Source: Rhodospirillales bacterium
GTDB lineage: Bacteria > Pseudomonadota > Alphaproteobacteria > Rhodospirillales > Casp-alpha2
DNA: 64,000 bases
Assembly (NCBI GenBank): GCA_017644185.1
Contig: JAEPMA010000009.1
Location: 1-64,000, forward strand
Direction of reading: 5' to 3'
Part shown: piece after piece, positions 44,214-53,481 of the stretch
Numbering within the stretch: position 1 is the first letter of the stretch
How the letters are laid out: every line of letters begins with the position of its first letter
Made by a program: the position numbers and the translations under genes
The notes under the pieces: model-generated
The model's database searches: none
Told to the model about the DNA's origin: nothing
Seen by the model: the letters and a program-made list of their open reading frames with translations, nothing else

Positions 44214-47074
44214 TTCTCGATCCTTTTCCCGCGCTCGATTTCTTCCGCGACGTTGTTGATTTGATTGAGGAAGTCGTTGACGCTGATGACGCCCGACTGT
44301 CCCTCCGCAGCTTGCTCAAGTTCGGCATCGGTCGGCATCGCGTAACCGTTGCGCGCCTCCTCGGCTTCGGTCATCGGCACATGAATCTCCTCGCCCAACA
44401 CCTCGTTGATCGTCCGGACAAGGGCCGAACGGTCGATGGGCTTGGTCACGCAGGCATTCATGCCCGCATCGAGGTAGCTTCGGATGTGTTCTTCCATGGC
44501 GTCCGCCGTTAAGGCGATAATCGGAATGTCTGCGGCATGATCGCGACGGGCACGGATGGCGCGGGTCGCATCGGGGCCGCTCATCTCCGGCATGCGGATA
44601 TCCATCAGTATCAAATCGTATTCCCCCAGGCCAACCTGTTCGACGGCCTCCTCGCCGTTTTCGACGACCGTCGAAATGTGCCCGAACTTGTCCAGGGTCG
44701 CGACGATGATGCGCTGGTTGAGCTTGTTGTCCTCGGCGACCAGGATGTTCAAAGGACGGATCGTCTTGAAATGCTCGGCGGCATGATGACGGACAAACCC
44801 GGTGACGTCACTTTTCGCCTTTTCGAACGGCAGTTGGAAACAGAACTGCGAGCCATGACCTTCTTCGCTTTCGACCCAGATCTTGCCGCCCATCAATTCG
44901 ACCAGGCGCTTCGAAATCGCGAGCCCCAGACCCGTGCCCTCGTAGTGACGGGAGATCGAGGCATCGGCCTGTGAGAAATCGGAAAACAGCCGCTTTTGGT
45001 TGTCCGGTGAAATACCGATACCGGTGTCGACGACGCGGAACTCGATAAACGTGTCATTTCCCTCACCCAACCGGCGCGCCTTGATCGTGACACCCCCCTT
45101 GTGGGTGAACTTGACGGCATTGCCGACGAGATTGATCAGAATCTGGCGGAAGCGTGTTGGGTCGCCGTGCATCCCGACGTCGATGTCATCCGGAAAATCA
45201 GCGGTGAGCGACAGCTTCTTCACACGTGCCCGCTCGCGGACGAGATCGAGAACCTCGTCGACCGCCGTCTTGATGTTAAAATCCAGGTGCTCGATATTGA
45301 GGCGGCCGGCATCGAGTTTCGACAGATCGAGGATGTCGTTGATGATCGTCAGCAGCGACTGGGTGGCCCCCTTGATCTTGATGACCTTTTCGCGGTCTTC
45401 GGGGCGCAAGGGGCTGTCGAGCAGCATGTCGGCAAATCCCATGACCCCGGTCATCGGCGTTCGGATTTCGTGGCTCATGGAGGCGAGGAATTCCGACTTC
45501 GAGCGTTCCGAGGCCTCGGCACGGTCTTTTTCGATGGCATATCGTTCCGCCAGTTCGGCCATCCGCGCGGTGCTCTCCTCGAGTTCCTGGCGCGAGTCCT
45601 CCAGTTGGCGGACGTTGCGTTGCATGCGGGCTTCGCTGTCGCGCATACGGCGGTGTGCCGTTTCTTCCGACGTCACGTCGCGGCCGGTGCCGCGGTAGCC
45701 GATGAATTCGCCTGCGTCGTCGAAGACCGGCTTTCCGCTGATGGAGAAATACTCCTCCTTCCCGCCGCCCTTGGAGATCGTGTATCGGAAATTGCTGAAC
45801 GGACGCCGGTTCTCAAGGTCGTTCATGTGATCCCGCCAATTCTCTTCGGTGCGGAAGTTGGCGATCCCGGCGGCCTCCAACCGGGTGCGGCCAAGGAACA
45901 TTTTTCGTGAAACGCCGGTCACCTGCTCGAACCTCTCGGAGAGATAAGTGAAGCGGTAATCGCTGTCCATTTCCCAGAACCAGTCCGCCGATACATCCGC
46001 CATGTCGAGCAATCTCTGCTCGCTCGCCTCCAGTGCCCGCGTCCGCTCACGAACAAGCGCGGCGACACGGCGGTCGTAGTTGATCCGCGACCATACATAG
46101 ATCAGCACGGCGAAGGTCAGGATCAGGCCGATGGCGAACACGGCGCCCGCCGATATCAAGGGTGCCGACCCGAGCCCGGTCGGGTCGACGGCGACATGAA
46201 TCTGCACGCGCCGCTGCGCGATCTGCAGATCACGTGTACTGATCGCGGTCTCGTTGTAAATGCCGCTGCCCTCGGTGATACGGCTCAGCCGGTCGAAGTC
46301 ACGTGTCCGGTAGAGCGCTGTCCGGGCGTTCGCGCCGTCCCTGGTGATGATTTCGATCCCGATCACGCCCTTGTCGATCATCCGTGCGAACGAACTCGAC
46401 GCGACGACGAAGCCGACGGTGGTCGCCGGGTCGAGCACCGAAAAAAGGATTCCTTTCGCGTTTTGACGGCGTTGTTCGACAAGAAAATTGGACTTGCCTG
46501 CCTCGTATACCGGCAGCATCGCGAGGACGAGGCTCTTGTGGCCTCCCGTCGTTTCCGTCGAAAGCGGCTCGCTGATCTGAATTTCGTCGAAATCGATCGT
46601 GTTTTGAAGGGCACCGTTGATCGACGCCAGCTCGACCAGATCAACCCCCTTCAACGCGCTGGCCGGGCCTTCCGGATGCAGCATTCCCACGCGATACCCC
46701 ACCGCCCCGGTCTCGCCGGGCGCGCGCGGCGCCCAGCCATAGGCGACAGTGCCGACATCGCCCGTATCCAGACTACCGGCATAGGCGGAAAACGTACCCG
46801 GGCCGACGTCTTCATTCACCCCGACGAACGCGCGCGTCGCACGGAGCGTCGCCATCTGCACGTTGAATTCGGTTTCGATACGGCCGACCAGATCGGCGAC
46901 CCGGCTCTGCACCTCGGCCAGCTTGGTCTGACGAACGGATTCCAGAACGCTGGATGCGAAGACGACCGTCAGCACCAAGCCGACAAGCCCGATGGCGCCG
47001 AGAATCCACCATTGTCTGGCATTCCCAGGCGCTGCTTCGCTTCCAGGTTGGGGGTCGGTCCGTCTGTTCGGCAT
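44210..47074 (-). CDS. Hybrid sensor histidine kinase: CHASE-like sensor, PAS, HisKA, HATPase, receiver
   Basis: The product has 954 residues. A membrane segment lies at about 21-42, a periplasmic CHASE-like region at about 55-295, and a second membrane segment at about 304-328. A PAS domain with PAC covers about 352-470, then a coiled coil. The HisKA domain has His535 in ASMSHEIRTPM, and the HATPase domain has QILINLVGNAVKFT, VVDTGIGIS and EGTGLGLAISKRLVE. A receiver domain at about 775-895 has the phospho-acceptor Asp825 (ILMDIRMPEMSG) and the Lys in CVTKPID. The C-terminal tail ends in a short helix. CHASE domains bind small extracellular ligands. It is the first gene of the operon, which contains no output domain. 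Confidence 0.93.
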   Translation of the reverse strand: MPNRRTDPQPGSEAAPGNARQWWILGAIGLVGLVLTVVFASSVLESVRQTKLAEVQSRVADLVGRIETEFNVQMATLRATRAFVGVNEDVGPGTFSAYAGSLDTGDVGTVAYGWAPRAPGETGAVGYRVGMLHPEGPASALKGVDLVELASINGALQNTIDFDEIQISEPLSTETTGGHKSLVLAMLPVYEAGKSNFLVEQRRQNAKGILFSVLDPATTVGFVVASSSFARMIDKGVIGIEIITRDGANARTALYRTRDFDRLSRITEGSGIYNETAISTRDLQIAQRRVQIHVAVDPTGLGSAPLISAGAVFAIGLILTFAVLIYVWSRINYDRRVAALVRERTRALEASEQRLLDMADVSADWFWEMDSDYRFTYLSERFEQVTGVSRKMFLGRTRLEAAGIANFRTEENWRDHMNDLENRRPFSNFRYTISKGGGKEEYFSISGKPVFDDAGEFIGYRGTGRDVTSEETAHRRMRDSEARMQRNVRQLEDSRQELEESTARMAELAERYAIEKDRAEASERSKSEFLASMSHEIRTPMTGVMGFADMLLDSPLRPEDREKVIKIKGATQSLLTIINDILDLSKLDAGRLNIEHLDFNIKTAVDEVLDLVRERARVKKLSLTADFPDDIDVGMHGDPTRFRQILINLVGNAVKFTHKGGVTIKARRLGEGNDTFIEFRVVDTGIGISPDNQKRLFSDFSQADASISRHYEGTGLGLAISKRLVELMGGKIWVESEEGHGSQFCFQLPFEKAKSDVTGFVRHHAAEHFKTIRPLNILVAEDNKLNQRIIVATLDKFGHISTVVENGEEAVEQVGLGEYDLILMDIRMPEMSGPDATRAIRARRDHAADIPIIALTADAMEEHIRSYLDAGMNACVTKPIDRSALVRTINEVLGEEIHVPMTEAEEARNGYAMPTDAELEQAAEGQSGVISVNDFLNQINNVAEEIERGKRIEK

Positions 47075-47178
47075 ACCTTCATTTCCGGCGCTGGCGGTCC
47101 GTCACTCCATTAAAATGGAGGCCGTTCCCATTATTATCCGGGAATCACCTCAGAGCCAATTGACGATCTGGAATTGGG

Positions 47179-48312
47179 TCAGGCGGCGGACCCAAGTTTT
47201 GCCGGGAACCGCCCCACGCTGAAAGGGTCAACCGGCAGGTTGGTTCGGCCGTCGACGATTAATTCCGCCATGATCCGTCCAACGACCGGGGCGAGCTGGA
47301 AACCATGCGCGGAAAACCCGAACGCGTGCCATGCCCCATCCGCCGCCTCACTGGGTCCGATCACCGGAATCCGGTCGGGCGTCACACCCTCCAGTCCGGC
47401 CCAGCTGCGCGCAACCCGGACGTGACGCACAAGAGGGAAAGCGTCCGACACCGTCGCCGCCGAAATCGCCATCTTGCGGGGATCGGGTTCGGCGACACCC
47501 GCGTCCCGGTCGGCGTATCCAAGATGCGCGCCGCCGATCAAAAGGGTGCCGCTCGTGGTTTGTTTGAAAGATAGCTTACGTGACGCAAGGCCGCAGACGG
47601 GGGTAAGAAACGGACGCACCCGCTCTGTAACCATCATGGTCAGGGCGTGCGCCTCGAGCGGCGCTTCGTCGCCCAGCATCGCGGCGATTTTGTCCCCCCA
47701 TGCGCCCGCGCAGTTGACGATATGATCGGCGGTGACGGCACCGTTGTCCGTCGTCACCCGCCACAGGCCGTTCGAACGATCGAGGTCGGTGACCCGCTCC
47801 CCCAACCGAAAGTGCACACCCTCTTTGAGCACCTTGTTAAAGAACGCCTTGGTGGTGCGCATCGGATCGGCGGCGCCATCGCCCGCGCACCACAAACCGC
47901 CGACGGCGCGCGGATGCACATCTGGCGTGATTTCACGCAGTTTCTCCCGCCCGATCGGCTGTTCATGATCGTATCCGAGTTCGCGGACCGTTTGGGCGCG
48001 GGCCTCGAGCTTCGCCATGTCTTCGTCGGATTCCGCGATCTTGAGCTGCCCACAGGCGTGAAAGTCGCAGTCGTCATCGACCAGGGCCCGGATATTATTC
48101 CAGATTTCCAGCGAGGCCTCGGCCAATGGAATCTCGGCCAGATCGCGGCTCAGCCTTCTGACCCCACCCGCGTTGACGCCCGATGCGAAACGCCCCGGAT
48201 AATGGGATTCGATAACCACGACGCGCTTGCCGCGCATCGCCAGATGCAGCGCCGCCGAACACCCGTGCAGCCCGCCGCCGATGATACAAACGTCGGCGGT
48301 GTCTACGCTCAT
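47179..48312 (-). CDS. FAD-dependent oxidoreductase (DAO family)
   Basis: The product has 377 residues. The N-terminal dinucleotide motif VCIIGGGLHGCSAALHLAMRGKRVVVIE binds FAD. The body and the C-terminal GVTPDRIPVIGPSEAADGAWHAFGFSAHGFQLAPVVGRIMAELIVDG segment match the D-amino-acid oxidase / sarcosine oxidase / glycine oxidase superfamily, with the final glycine-rich loop closing the FAD site. There is no signal peptide. It overlaps the class II aldolase gene by four bases in the otnK-otnC operon, so an oxidation step that feeds or drains four-carbon acid-sugar breakdown is likely. The actual substrate is not determined. Confidence 0.88.
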   Translation of the reverse strand: MSVDTADVCIIGGGLHGCSAALHLAMRGKRVVVIESHYPGRFASGVNAGGVRRLSRDLAEIPLAEASLEIWNNIRALVDDDCDFHACGQLKIAESDEDMAKLEARAQTVRELGYDHEQPIGREKLREITPDVHPRAVGGLWCAGDGAADPMRTTKAFFNKVLKEGVHFRLGERVTDLDRSNGLWRVTTDNGAVTADHIVNCAGAWGDKIAAMLGDEAPLEAHALTMMVTERVRPFLTPVCGLASRKLSFKQTTSGTLLIGGAHLGYADRDAGVAEPDPRKMAISAATVSDAFPLVRHVRVARSWAGLEGVTPDRIPVIGPSEAADGAWHAFGFSAHGFQLAPVVGRIMAELIVDGRTNLPVDPFSVGRFPAKLGSAA

Positions 48313-48941
48313 GACGGAAACTTATCCTGCAACGCCCTGACCTGTTCGTCGGTCAGATAGCGGGTCTTTAAATCTTTCAGCATCAGGAACAGGCGCGCGG
48401 TTTCTTCGAGTTCCTCGGTCGCATAGACCGCATCCCGAAGCGACTTCCCCGCGACCACGGGGCCGTGATTGGCCAGCAACACGGCGTGGTGATCGGACGC
48501 CATCTCCCTGACCGCCTTCGCCAGATCAAGATCGCCGGGCGGGAAATAAGGGATCAAAGGGAGCGTCCCGATCTTCATGACGTAGTACGCCGTAATCGGT
48601 GGCAGGACGTTTTTCGGATCGACATCGGCCATACAACTGACCGCGACGGAATGGGTCGAATGGAGGTGCACGACGGCGCCCGCGTTCGCGCGCTGGTCGT
48701 ACATCGCCAGATGCAGGAACGTCTCTTTGGTCGGTTTGTCGCCGGAGACGTGATTGCCGTCCTTGTCGAGTTTCGAAATCCTGGCCGGATCGATCTCGCC
48801 CATCGACGACCCGGTTGGCGTCATCAGCCAGCCGTCATCCAATCTGACGCTGATGTTGCCGGAACTCCCGAACGTCAGGCCGCGCTCATAGATCGACTTG
48901 GCGAGCTTGGCGATTTCGTCCCGGATCTTGGTCTCACTCAT
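48309..48941 (-). CDS. otnC: Class II aldolase/adducin family protein, 3-oxo-tetronate 4-phosphate decarboxylase-like
   Basis: The product has 210 residues. The class II aldolase fold is shown by GLTFGSSGNISVRLDDGWLMTPTGSSMGE, the zinc pair VVHLHSTHS and the third ligand LANHGPVVAG. Adjacent to a four-carbon acid-sugar kinase (DUF1537 family), this class is known as OtnC, which decarboxylates 3-oxo-tetronate 4-phosphate to dihydroxyacetone phosphate. Starts and stops overlap on both sides (ATGA). Assignment rests on gene pairing plus fold; related aldolases act on fuculose phosphate. Confidence 0.85.
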   Translation of the reverse strand: MSETKIRDEIAKLAKSIYERGLTFGSSGNISVRLDDGWLMTPTGSSMGEIDPARISKLDKDGNHVSGDKPTKETFLHLAMYDQRANAGAVVHLHSTHSVAVSCMADVDPKNVLPPITAYYVMKIGTLPLIPYFPPGDLDLAKAVREMASDHHAVLLANHGPVVAGKSLRDAVYATEELEETARLFLMLKDLKTRYLTDEQVRALQDKFPS

Positions 48942-50197
48942 GAAAGCATGCCCAGCGATTTCTCGAAAAAGTCCTCGGCACCGAAGTTACCCGACTTGAG
49001 CGCCAACGCCAAAGGCACCCCGCCGATCGCCTCGGTCCACGGCACACCCGGATCGATCTCCGGCCCGATCCTGAGGGCATGGACGTCAAGTGCACCGACC
49101 ACGGCGCCCGACGTCTCGCCCCCCGCGACGACAAGGCGGTTCACCCCTTGGGACAAAAGCCCCTTCGCGATCTCCCCCATCGTTTCCTCGACCATCGCGC
49201 CCGCTTTCTCGCGGCCGAACTCTTTCTGGACGGCTTTCACTTCGTCGGGGTCGGCGGACGAATAGATCAGAACCGGTGTATCCGCGCCCTCTTTCTCCGC
49301 CCACGCAAGCACGCCCGTTACCACGTCTTTTCCCGACGCGATATCCCACGGATCGATGTTGTGGCTGGGCCAGTTGCGTCGCGTGTGCGCGATCTGCGCG
49401 CGGGTCATTTTCGAGCAACTCCCGGCGATCACCGCGGAACGTCCCTTGATGCCGGGCAGCGCCGCTTGGAAGCTGTCGGTCAAAACGCCATCCGAGCGGA
49501 AATTCCCGGGCAGCCCCATGGCGATCCCGGAGCCACCCGTGATCAACGCGAGGTCTTTCGCCGCCCTGCCGATCTCGATCAGATCATTATCCATCACCGC
49601 GTCGACGATGGCGTGGCGGACACCCGTTCCCCTCAACTGCTCGAAGCGCGCGCGGATCGCGTCGGCGCCTTTCTGCACCGTCGCCAGTTCCACCAGCCCG
49701 ACCTCGTTTTTGGTCTGGCGGGCAAGCACCCGTACCAGGTTGGCGTCGGTCATCGGGTTGAGGGGGTGATTTTCCATCCCGGACTCGTTCAACAGCACAT
49801 CGCCGACGAAAAGATAACCCTTGTAGATCGACCGTCCGGTTTCCGGGAACGCCGGGCATGCAATGGTGAAGTCCGCTTTCAAAGCGTCCAGCAACGCATC
49901 CGCGACCGGACCGATGTTGCCTGCGTCGGTGGAATCGAAGGTCGAGCAGTATTTGAACAGGATCTGTTTCGCACCACGCTCACGAAGCCACGCCAGCGCT
50001 TCGAGGGAATCCTTTATGGCGTCCTTGGCCGGGTTGGTCCTGGATTTGAGCGCGATGACGACGGCGTCGGTCTTGCCGACGTCCATGCCCGGCGCCGGGA
50101 CACCAATCGATTGAATGGTGTTCATCCCCCCCTTTACCAGCGTGTTCGCAAGATCGGTGGCGCCGGTGAAATCGTCGGCAATGCATCCCAGCAACAT
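48938..50197 (-). CDS. otnK: Four-carbon acid sugar kinase, 3-oxo-tetronate kinase
   Basis: The product has 419 residues with the DUF1537-type kinase opening MLLGCIADDFTGATDLANTL, which is the family signature and part of the sugar-binding domain. Further segments are CPAFPETGRSIYKGYLFVGD, ALITGGSGIAMGLP, VIAGSCSKMTRAQIAH and VAGGETSGAVVGAL, the last forming the nucleotide-binding end. Known members phosphorylate 3-oxo-tetronate, D-threonate or D-erythronate. Pairing with otnC favours 3-oxo-tetronate kinase. It begins the operon; a MarR-like gene lies just upstream on the same strand. Confidence 0.88.
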   Translation of the reverse strand: MLLGCIADDFTGATDLANTLVKGGMNTIQSIGVPAPGMDVGKTDAVVIALKSRTNPAKDAIKDSLEALAWLRERGAKQILFKYCSTFDSTDAGNIGPVADALLDALKADFTIACPAFPETGRSIYKGYLFVGDVLLNESGMENHPLNPMTDANLVRVLARQTKNEVGLVELATVQKGADAIRARFEQLRGTGVRHAIVDAVMDNDLIEIGRAAKDLALITGGSGIAMGLPGNFRSDGVLTDSFQAALPGIKGRSAVIAGSCSKMTRAQIAHTRRNWPSHNIDPWDIASGKDVVTGVLAWAEKEGADTPVLIYSSADPDEVKAVQKEFGREKAGAMVEETMGEIAKGLLSQGVNRLVVAGGETSGAVVGALDVHALRIGPEIDPGVPWTEAIGGVPLALALKSGNFGAEDFFEKSLGMLS

Positions 50198-50233
50198 GTG
50201 TGTGTTCGTCCTTCGGACGGACCGGGCGGCCCG

Positions 50234-50686
50234 TCACTCCCCGTAGCGTATGTATTCGTCCCAGGTGCGCTCCAACTTGCGGAGCATCTTGGCGGCGTCG
50301 GCGATCGCATCGCCGTTGCCGATGGCGTCTTCGAAGCGGATACCGTTCTTTTCTTCCATCTGGCGGATTCCGTCGACCACTTTCTTGCCCTTGTCGGTCA
50401 GCTTGACGGTGACGGCGCGCTTGTCGTGTTGAGCGCGCTCCTGCTCCAGATAGCCGTAATCGGTCAGCTTCTTGATGTTATAGGAGACGTTTGAGCCCTG
50501 ATAATAGCCCCTCTCGATCAGGTCGCGGATGATGATCTCCCCGTCCCCGATATTCGTCAGCATCAATGCCTGCACGCCGTTGATATCGCGCACGCCGATA
50601 CTCTTGAGTTCGATCCTGAGCACGTCGAGAAAACGCCTGTGAAGACGTTCGATCAGCAACGTCAGATCAATATAGTGTTGTGACAC
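50234..50686 (-). CDS. MarR-type winged-helix regulator, LdtR-like
   Basis: The product has about 150 residues. The winged-helix segment DINGVQALMLTNIGDGEIIIRDLIERGYYQGSNVSYNIKKLTDYGYLEQERAQHDKRAV, ending in VTVKLTDKGKKV, is a clear MarR-type DNA-binding domain. The flanks resemble alphaproteobacterial LdtR-like proteins, but that specific link is from memory of the family and only moderate. The GTG at 50686 is preferred over the GTG at 50692 because AGGAAAGG is six bases away. It stands between the otn operon and the divergent TPR lipoprotein gene of the Tad locus, so it may regulate either. Confidence 0.82.
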   Translation of the reverse strand: MSQHYIDLTLLIERLHRRFLDVLRIELKSIGVRDINGVQALMLTNIGDGEIIIRDLIERGYYQGSNVSYNIKKLTDYGYLEQERAQHDKRAVTVKLTDKGKKVVDGIRQMEEKNGIRFEDAIGNGDAIADAAKMLRKLERTWDEYIRYGE

Positions 50687-50731
50687 GAGCACCCTTTCCT
50701 GCCGTCCGGGATAGCTGTAGCGTGACGTGCT

Positions 50732-51493
50732 ATGGGCAGCAACCGAACGACCCCTTTATATTGGACGATAATAACGGCCATTTCCGTTACGTCGAGAGCC
50801 GCGATTTTCGCCAGCGCGACATTCGCGGCAGTTGCAATTTCCGCTTGTGGCGGCCCGGTGCCGACACAGCAGGAAATCAAGGAAGACAATATCAACAGCC
50901 GCGCCCAGCAGCTCGTCCGCGTCGGCGACACGACGCGCGAGGCGGGCGATTTCGTCAACGCCATGCAGCTTTACCGCCGGGCCGCGGAAATGCGTCCGGG
51001 ATGGGCAGAACCGCTGGTGCGCTTCGGGGAAACGGCAATCACCGCCGGCCTTTATGAGGACGCCCTGAGCGCTTACGACCAGGTTGCCGGGATCGAACCG
51101 AAAAACAGGACCGGCTACAACGGCGCCGGGATCGCGCTCGACCTCCTGGGCCGCCATGAGGAGGCGCAGAGCCGCTATATCACGGGAATGGAGCGTGCGC
51201 CCGACAACCTGCCGCTTCGCAACAATCTGGGTTTGTCGCTGGCCATCGCGGGCGACCTCAAAGAAGCCGAGACGTGGTTGGAATCCGTTGCCGGAAGAAG
51301 CGATGCCAACGCGAGAACGCGGCAAAACCTGGCGCTGGTCTACGGGTTGGCGGGTGACGTCGACAAGGCACGTGAAACAGGCCTGAAGGACCTGAGCGCC
51401 GCCCAGGTCGAGAACAACCTCGCCTTTTATGCAAAGCTCCGGACGATGCCGCCCGATCAGCGGCGTAAGGCGATTTTCGGCGCACTGCAATGA
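50732..51493 (+). CDS. TPR lipoprotein, TadD-like
   Basis: The product has 253 residues. An N-terminal hydrophobic stretch ends in a lipobox AISAC, with Cys39 as the lipidation site. The remainder, from about residue 60, consists of TPR repeats (AMQLYRRAAEMRPGWAEPLVRFGE; ALSAYDQVAGIEPKNRTGYNGAGIALD; NLPLRNNLGLSLAIAGD; TRQNLALVYGLAGD). TadD proteins of Tad/Flp pilus loci are TPR lipoproteins that help the outer-membrane secretin. It is convergent with tadC at the edge of the Tad operon, which supports this role. The ribosome site is weak, so the start is somewhat uncertain. Confidence 0.8.
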   Translation: MGSNRTTPLYWTIITAISVTSRAAIFASATFAAVAISACGGPVPTQQEIKEDNINSRAQQLVRVGDTTREAGDFVNAMQLYRRAAEMRPGWAEPLVRFGETAITAGLYEDALSAYDQVAGIEPKNRTGYNGAGIALDLLGRHEEAQSRYITGMERAPDNLPLRNNLGLSLAIAGDLKEAETWLESVAGRSDANARTRQNLALVYGLAGDVDKARETGLKDLSAAQVENNLAFYAKLRTMPPDQRRKAIFGALQ

Positions 51494-51526
51494 GACCCCC
51501 CTCTCATCACCGGCTGATGAAGACGT

Positions 51527-52507
51527 CTACATATTGATCAGGTTGTCGATCGTCGACAGCACCGCCGGCCCCAACAGCACCACGAATAAAGACGGCAGAA
51601 TGAACAGGATCAGCGGCACGGTCAGTGTCGCCGGCAACTTCGCGGCTTTTTCTTCCGCTTTCATCATGCGCTCGTTCCTGAATTCGGCGGCGAGCACGCG
51701 CAGCGACTGCGCCAGCGGCGTGCCGTACTTCTCGGTCTGGGTCAGCGTGTTGACGACGCCGCGGATCGGCGCGATGTCGGTACGCTTGTTCAGATTGTTG
51801 AGCGCCTGGCTCCGATCCGGCAGATAGCTGAGTTCGATCGCCGTCAGTTGGAATTCGTCGGCGATCTCGGGGGTGGCGCGGCCCATCTCTTCGGAGACCC
51901 TTTTCAACGCCGCATCCAGCGATAATCCGGCTTCCGCGCAGATCACCAACAGATCGAGCGCATCGGGAAGCCCCTTGGTCAGCTCATGCTTGCGTTTGGT
52001 CTGCGCGTTCTTGATCAGGATTTCGGGAAGATACGCCCCGAACACCGTGACACCCAGCGCCAACAAAGCGTGGATTTCGAAACCGAGGTCGAGGACCGGC
52101 ACGACGAACAGAAAGAACGCCGCGAACGCGCCAAACACGAACGGCAGCGTGGTCTTGGCGAACAGATAGAGCACGACGTTGTCGCGCGTCCGCCAACCCG
52201 CGCGCGCCAGCGACAGTTGCACCTTGTCGGCGTGCTTGGAGCGCAGAAGGTTCAGCTTCTCGACCACGCTTCGAATAATGCCGCCGCTTTCCAGCATCGC
52301 GCGAGCGCGGTTGCGCCTCGGTTCGACCAAACCCGCCTGCAGTTTCTCGCGGTGCTTCATCAAGACCTTCGCCCGCGACGCCATCGGATCGCGCACCACG
52401 AACGACGACCAGACGGCGTAGACGATCAACAGCGTCGCCGCCCCGGACAACAGCGCCGCAAGGGCTTCACCGCCAAGGCCCGGCACTAGATTGGAGAGGA
52501 AGGTCAT
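51527..52507 (-). CDS. tadC: Tad pilus inner-membrane platform protein TadC
   Basis: The product has 326 residues. A short N-terminal membrane segment is followed by two segments mid-protein (FVFGAFAAFFLFVVPVLDLGFEIHALLALGVTVFGAYLP). The type II secretion F domain (LPDALDLLVICAEAGLSLDAALKRVSEEMGRATPEIADEF) comes next, then a C-terminal membrane pair ending PATLTVPLILFILPSLFVVLLGPAVL. It follows tadB with an ATGA overlap, the usual arrangement. With TadB it should form the base on which the CpaF ATPase acts. Confidence 0.92.
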   Translation of the reverse strand: MTFLSNLVPGLGGEALAALLSGAATLLIVYAVWSSFVVRDPMASRAKVLMKHREKLQAGLVEPRRNRARAMLESGGIIRSVVEKLNLLRSKHADKVQLSLARAGWRTRDNVVLYLFAKTTLPFVFGAFAAFFLFVVPVLDLGFEIHALLALGVTVFGAYLPEILIKNAQTKRKHELTKGLPDALDLLVICAEAGLSLDAALKRVSEEMGRATPEIADEFQLTAIELSYLPDRSQALNNLNKRTDIAPIRGVVNTLTQTEKYGTPLAQSLRVLAAEFRNERMMKAEEKAAKLPATLTVPLILFILPSLFVVLLGPAVLSTIDNLINM

Positions 52508-53481
52508 ATCTCGAACCTGACCATCTTGCGCATAACCAGGATACCAGCGCCCATCAGCCCGAGCGCGAACCCCAACATCACCCGTCCCCGCATGTCGGTG
52601 AACAGCGCCGCCTCATATTCCGGCGAAAGCAGATAGATGATACCAAACATCACGAACGGCAGGCTGCCCAGGATCATCGCGCTGGCCTTTGCCTCCGACG
52701 ACATCGCGCGGATTTTCAGCTTCATCTGTTTCCGCGCCCGAAGAATATCGGAGAGGTTAGCGAGTGTTTCCGCCAAATTACCACCTGTCTCTTTCTGCAC
52801 TGAGAGACTGATCACGAAGAACTTGAACTCGGCGGTGTCCAGCCTTCTCGCCGCATCCCAGAGCGCATCTTCCAACGTCTGACCCAACCTGATCGCGTCG
52901 GCGATACGGCGGAATTCGGCCCCCACCGGGTCCGACATCTCGCGCCCGCAGGCGGCGATGGTTTCGGTCACGGGAAGACCCGACCTGAGTCCTCTGACCA
53001 TCAAGTCGATCGCATCCGGAAACTGCACCGTGAACTTGTTCATGCGGCGCTGGATCAGGACGCCCACCACGAAGTGCGGAATGCCGATCCCGAGCGAGAT
53101 TCCCACGGCCAGATTGACGAACCACGGCATCCCCATGAAGACGGCGGTAAACGTCGCCCAAACCGCGCCAATCAAGGCCGACAATACAAAATACCGCCCA
53201 AGCGAGATATTGCGGCCGGTGCGCTGCAGTCTGCCGCGGATCGCTTCTGGGCGCGGCAACAGTTTGTTGGCGAGGATTTCAAGGATCGGGGACGACGTCT
53301 CCATCTTGCGCTTGAGTTGCCGCGCCCGGCGCTCGTTCGCGGTCATCGGCCGGGCGCGCTCGCTGATCCGCTCGACCCGCGCGCGGAACGTTCTCTGCTT
53401 GCCCAGCACCGTCATTGCCAGCCATCCGGTGATCAGAAGCACCGTCAGACTGCCCGCGAAGATGACGGCGAGTTCGATCAT
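52504..53481 (-). CDS. tadB: Tad pilus inner-membrane platform protein TadB
   Basis: The product has 325 residues. It has an N-terminal membrane segment and a cytoplasmic stretch with ERISERARPMTANERRARQLKRKMETSSPILEIL, then paired membrane segments. The type II secretion F domain reads FPDAIDLMVRGLRSGLPVTETIAACGREMSDPVGAEFRRIADAIRLGQTLEDALWDAARRLDTAEFKFFVISLSVQKETGGNLAE. The stop of cpaF and the ATG share one base (TAATG), so translation is coupled. Its pairing with TadC is standard for Tad loci. Confidence 0.92.
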   Translation of the reverse strand: MIELAVIFAGSLTVLLITGWLAMTVLGKQRTFRARVERISERARPMTANERRARQLKRKMETSSPILEILANKLLPRPEAIRGRLQRTGRNISLGRYFVLSALIGAVWATFTAVFMGMPWFVNLAVGISLGIGIPHFVVGVLIQRRMNKFTVQFPDAIDLMVRGLRSGLPVTETIAACGREMSDPVGAEFRRIADAIRLGQTLEDALWDAARRLDTAEFKFFVISLSVQKETGGNLAETLANLSDILRARKQMKLKIRAMSSEAKASAMILGSLPFVMFGIIYLLSPEYEAALFTDMRGRVMLGFALGLMGAGILVMRKMVRFEI

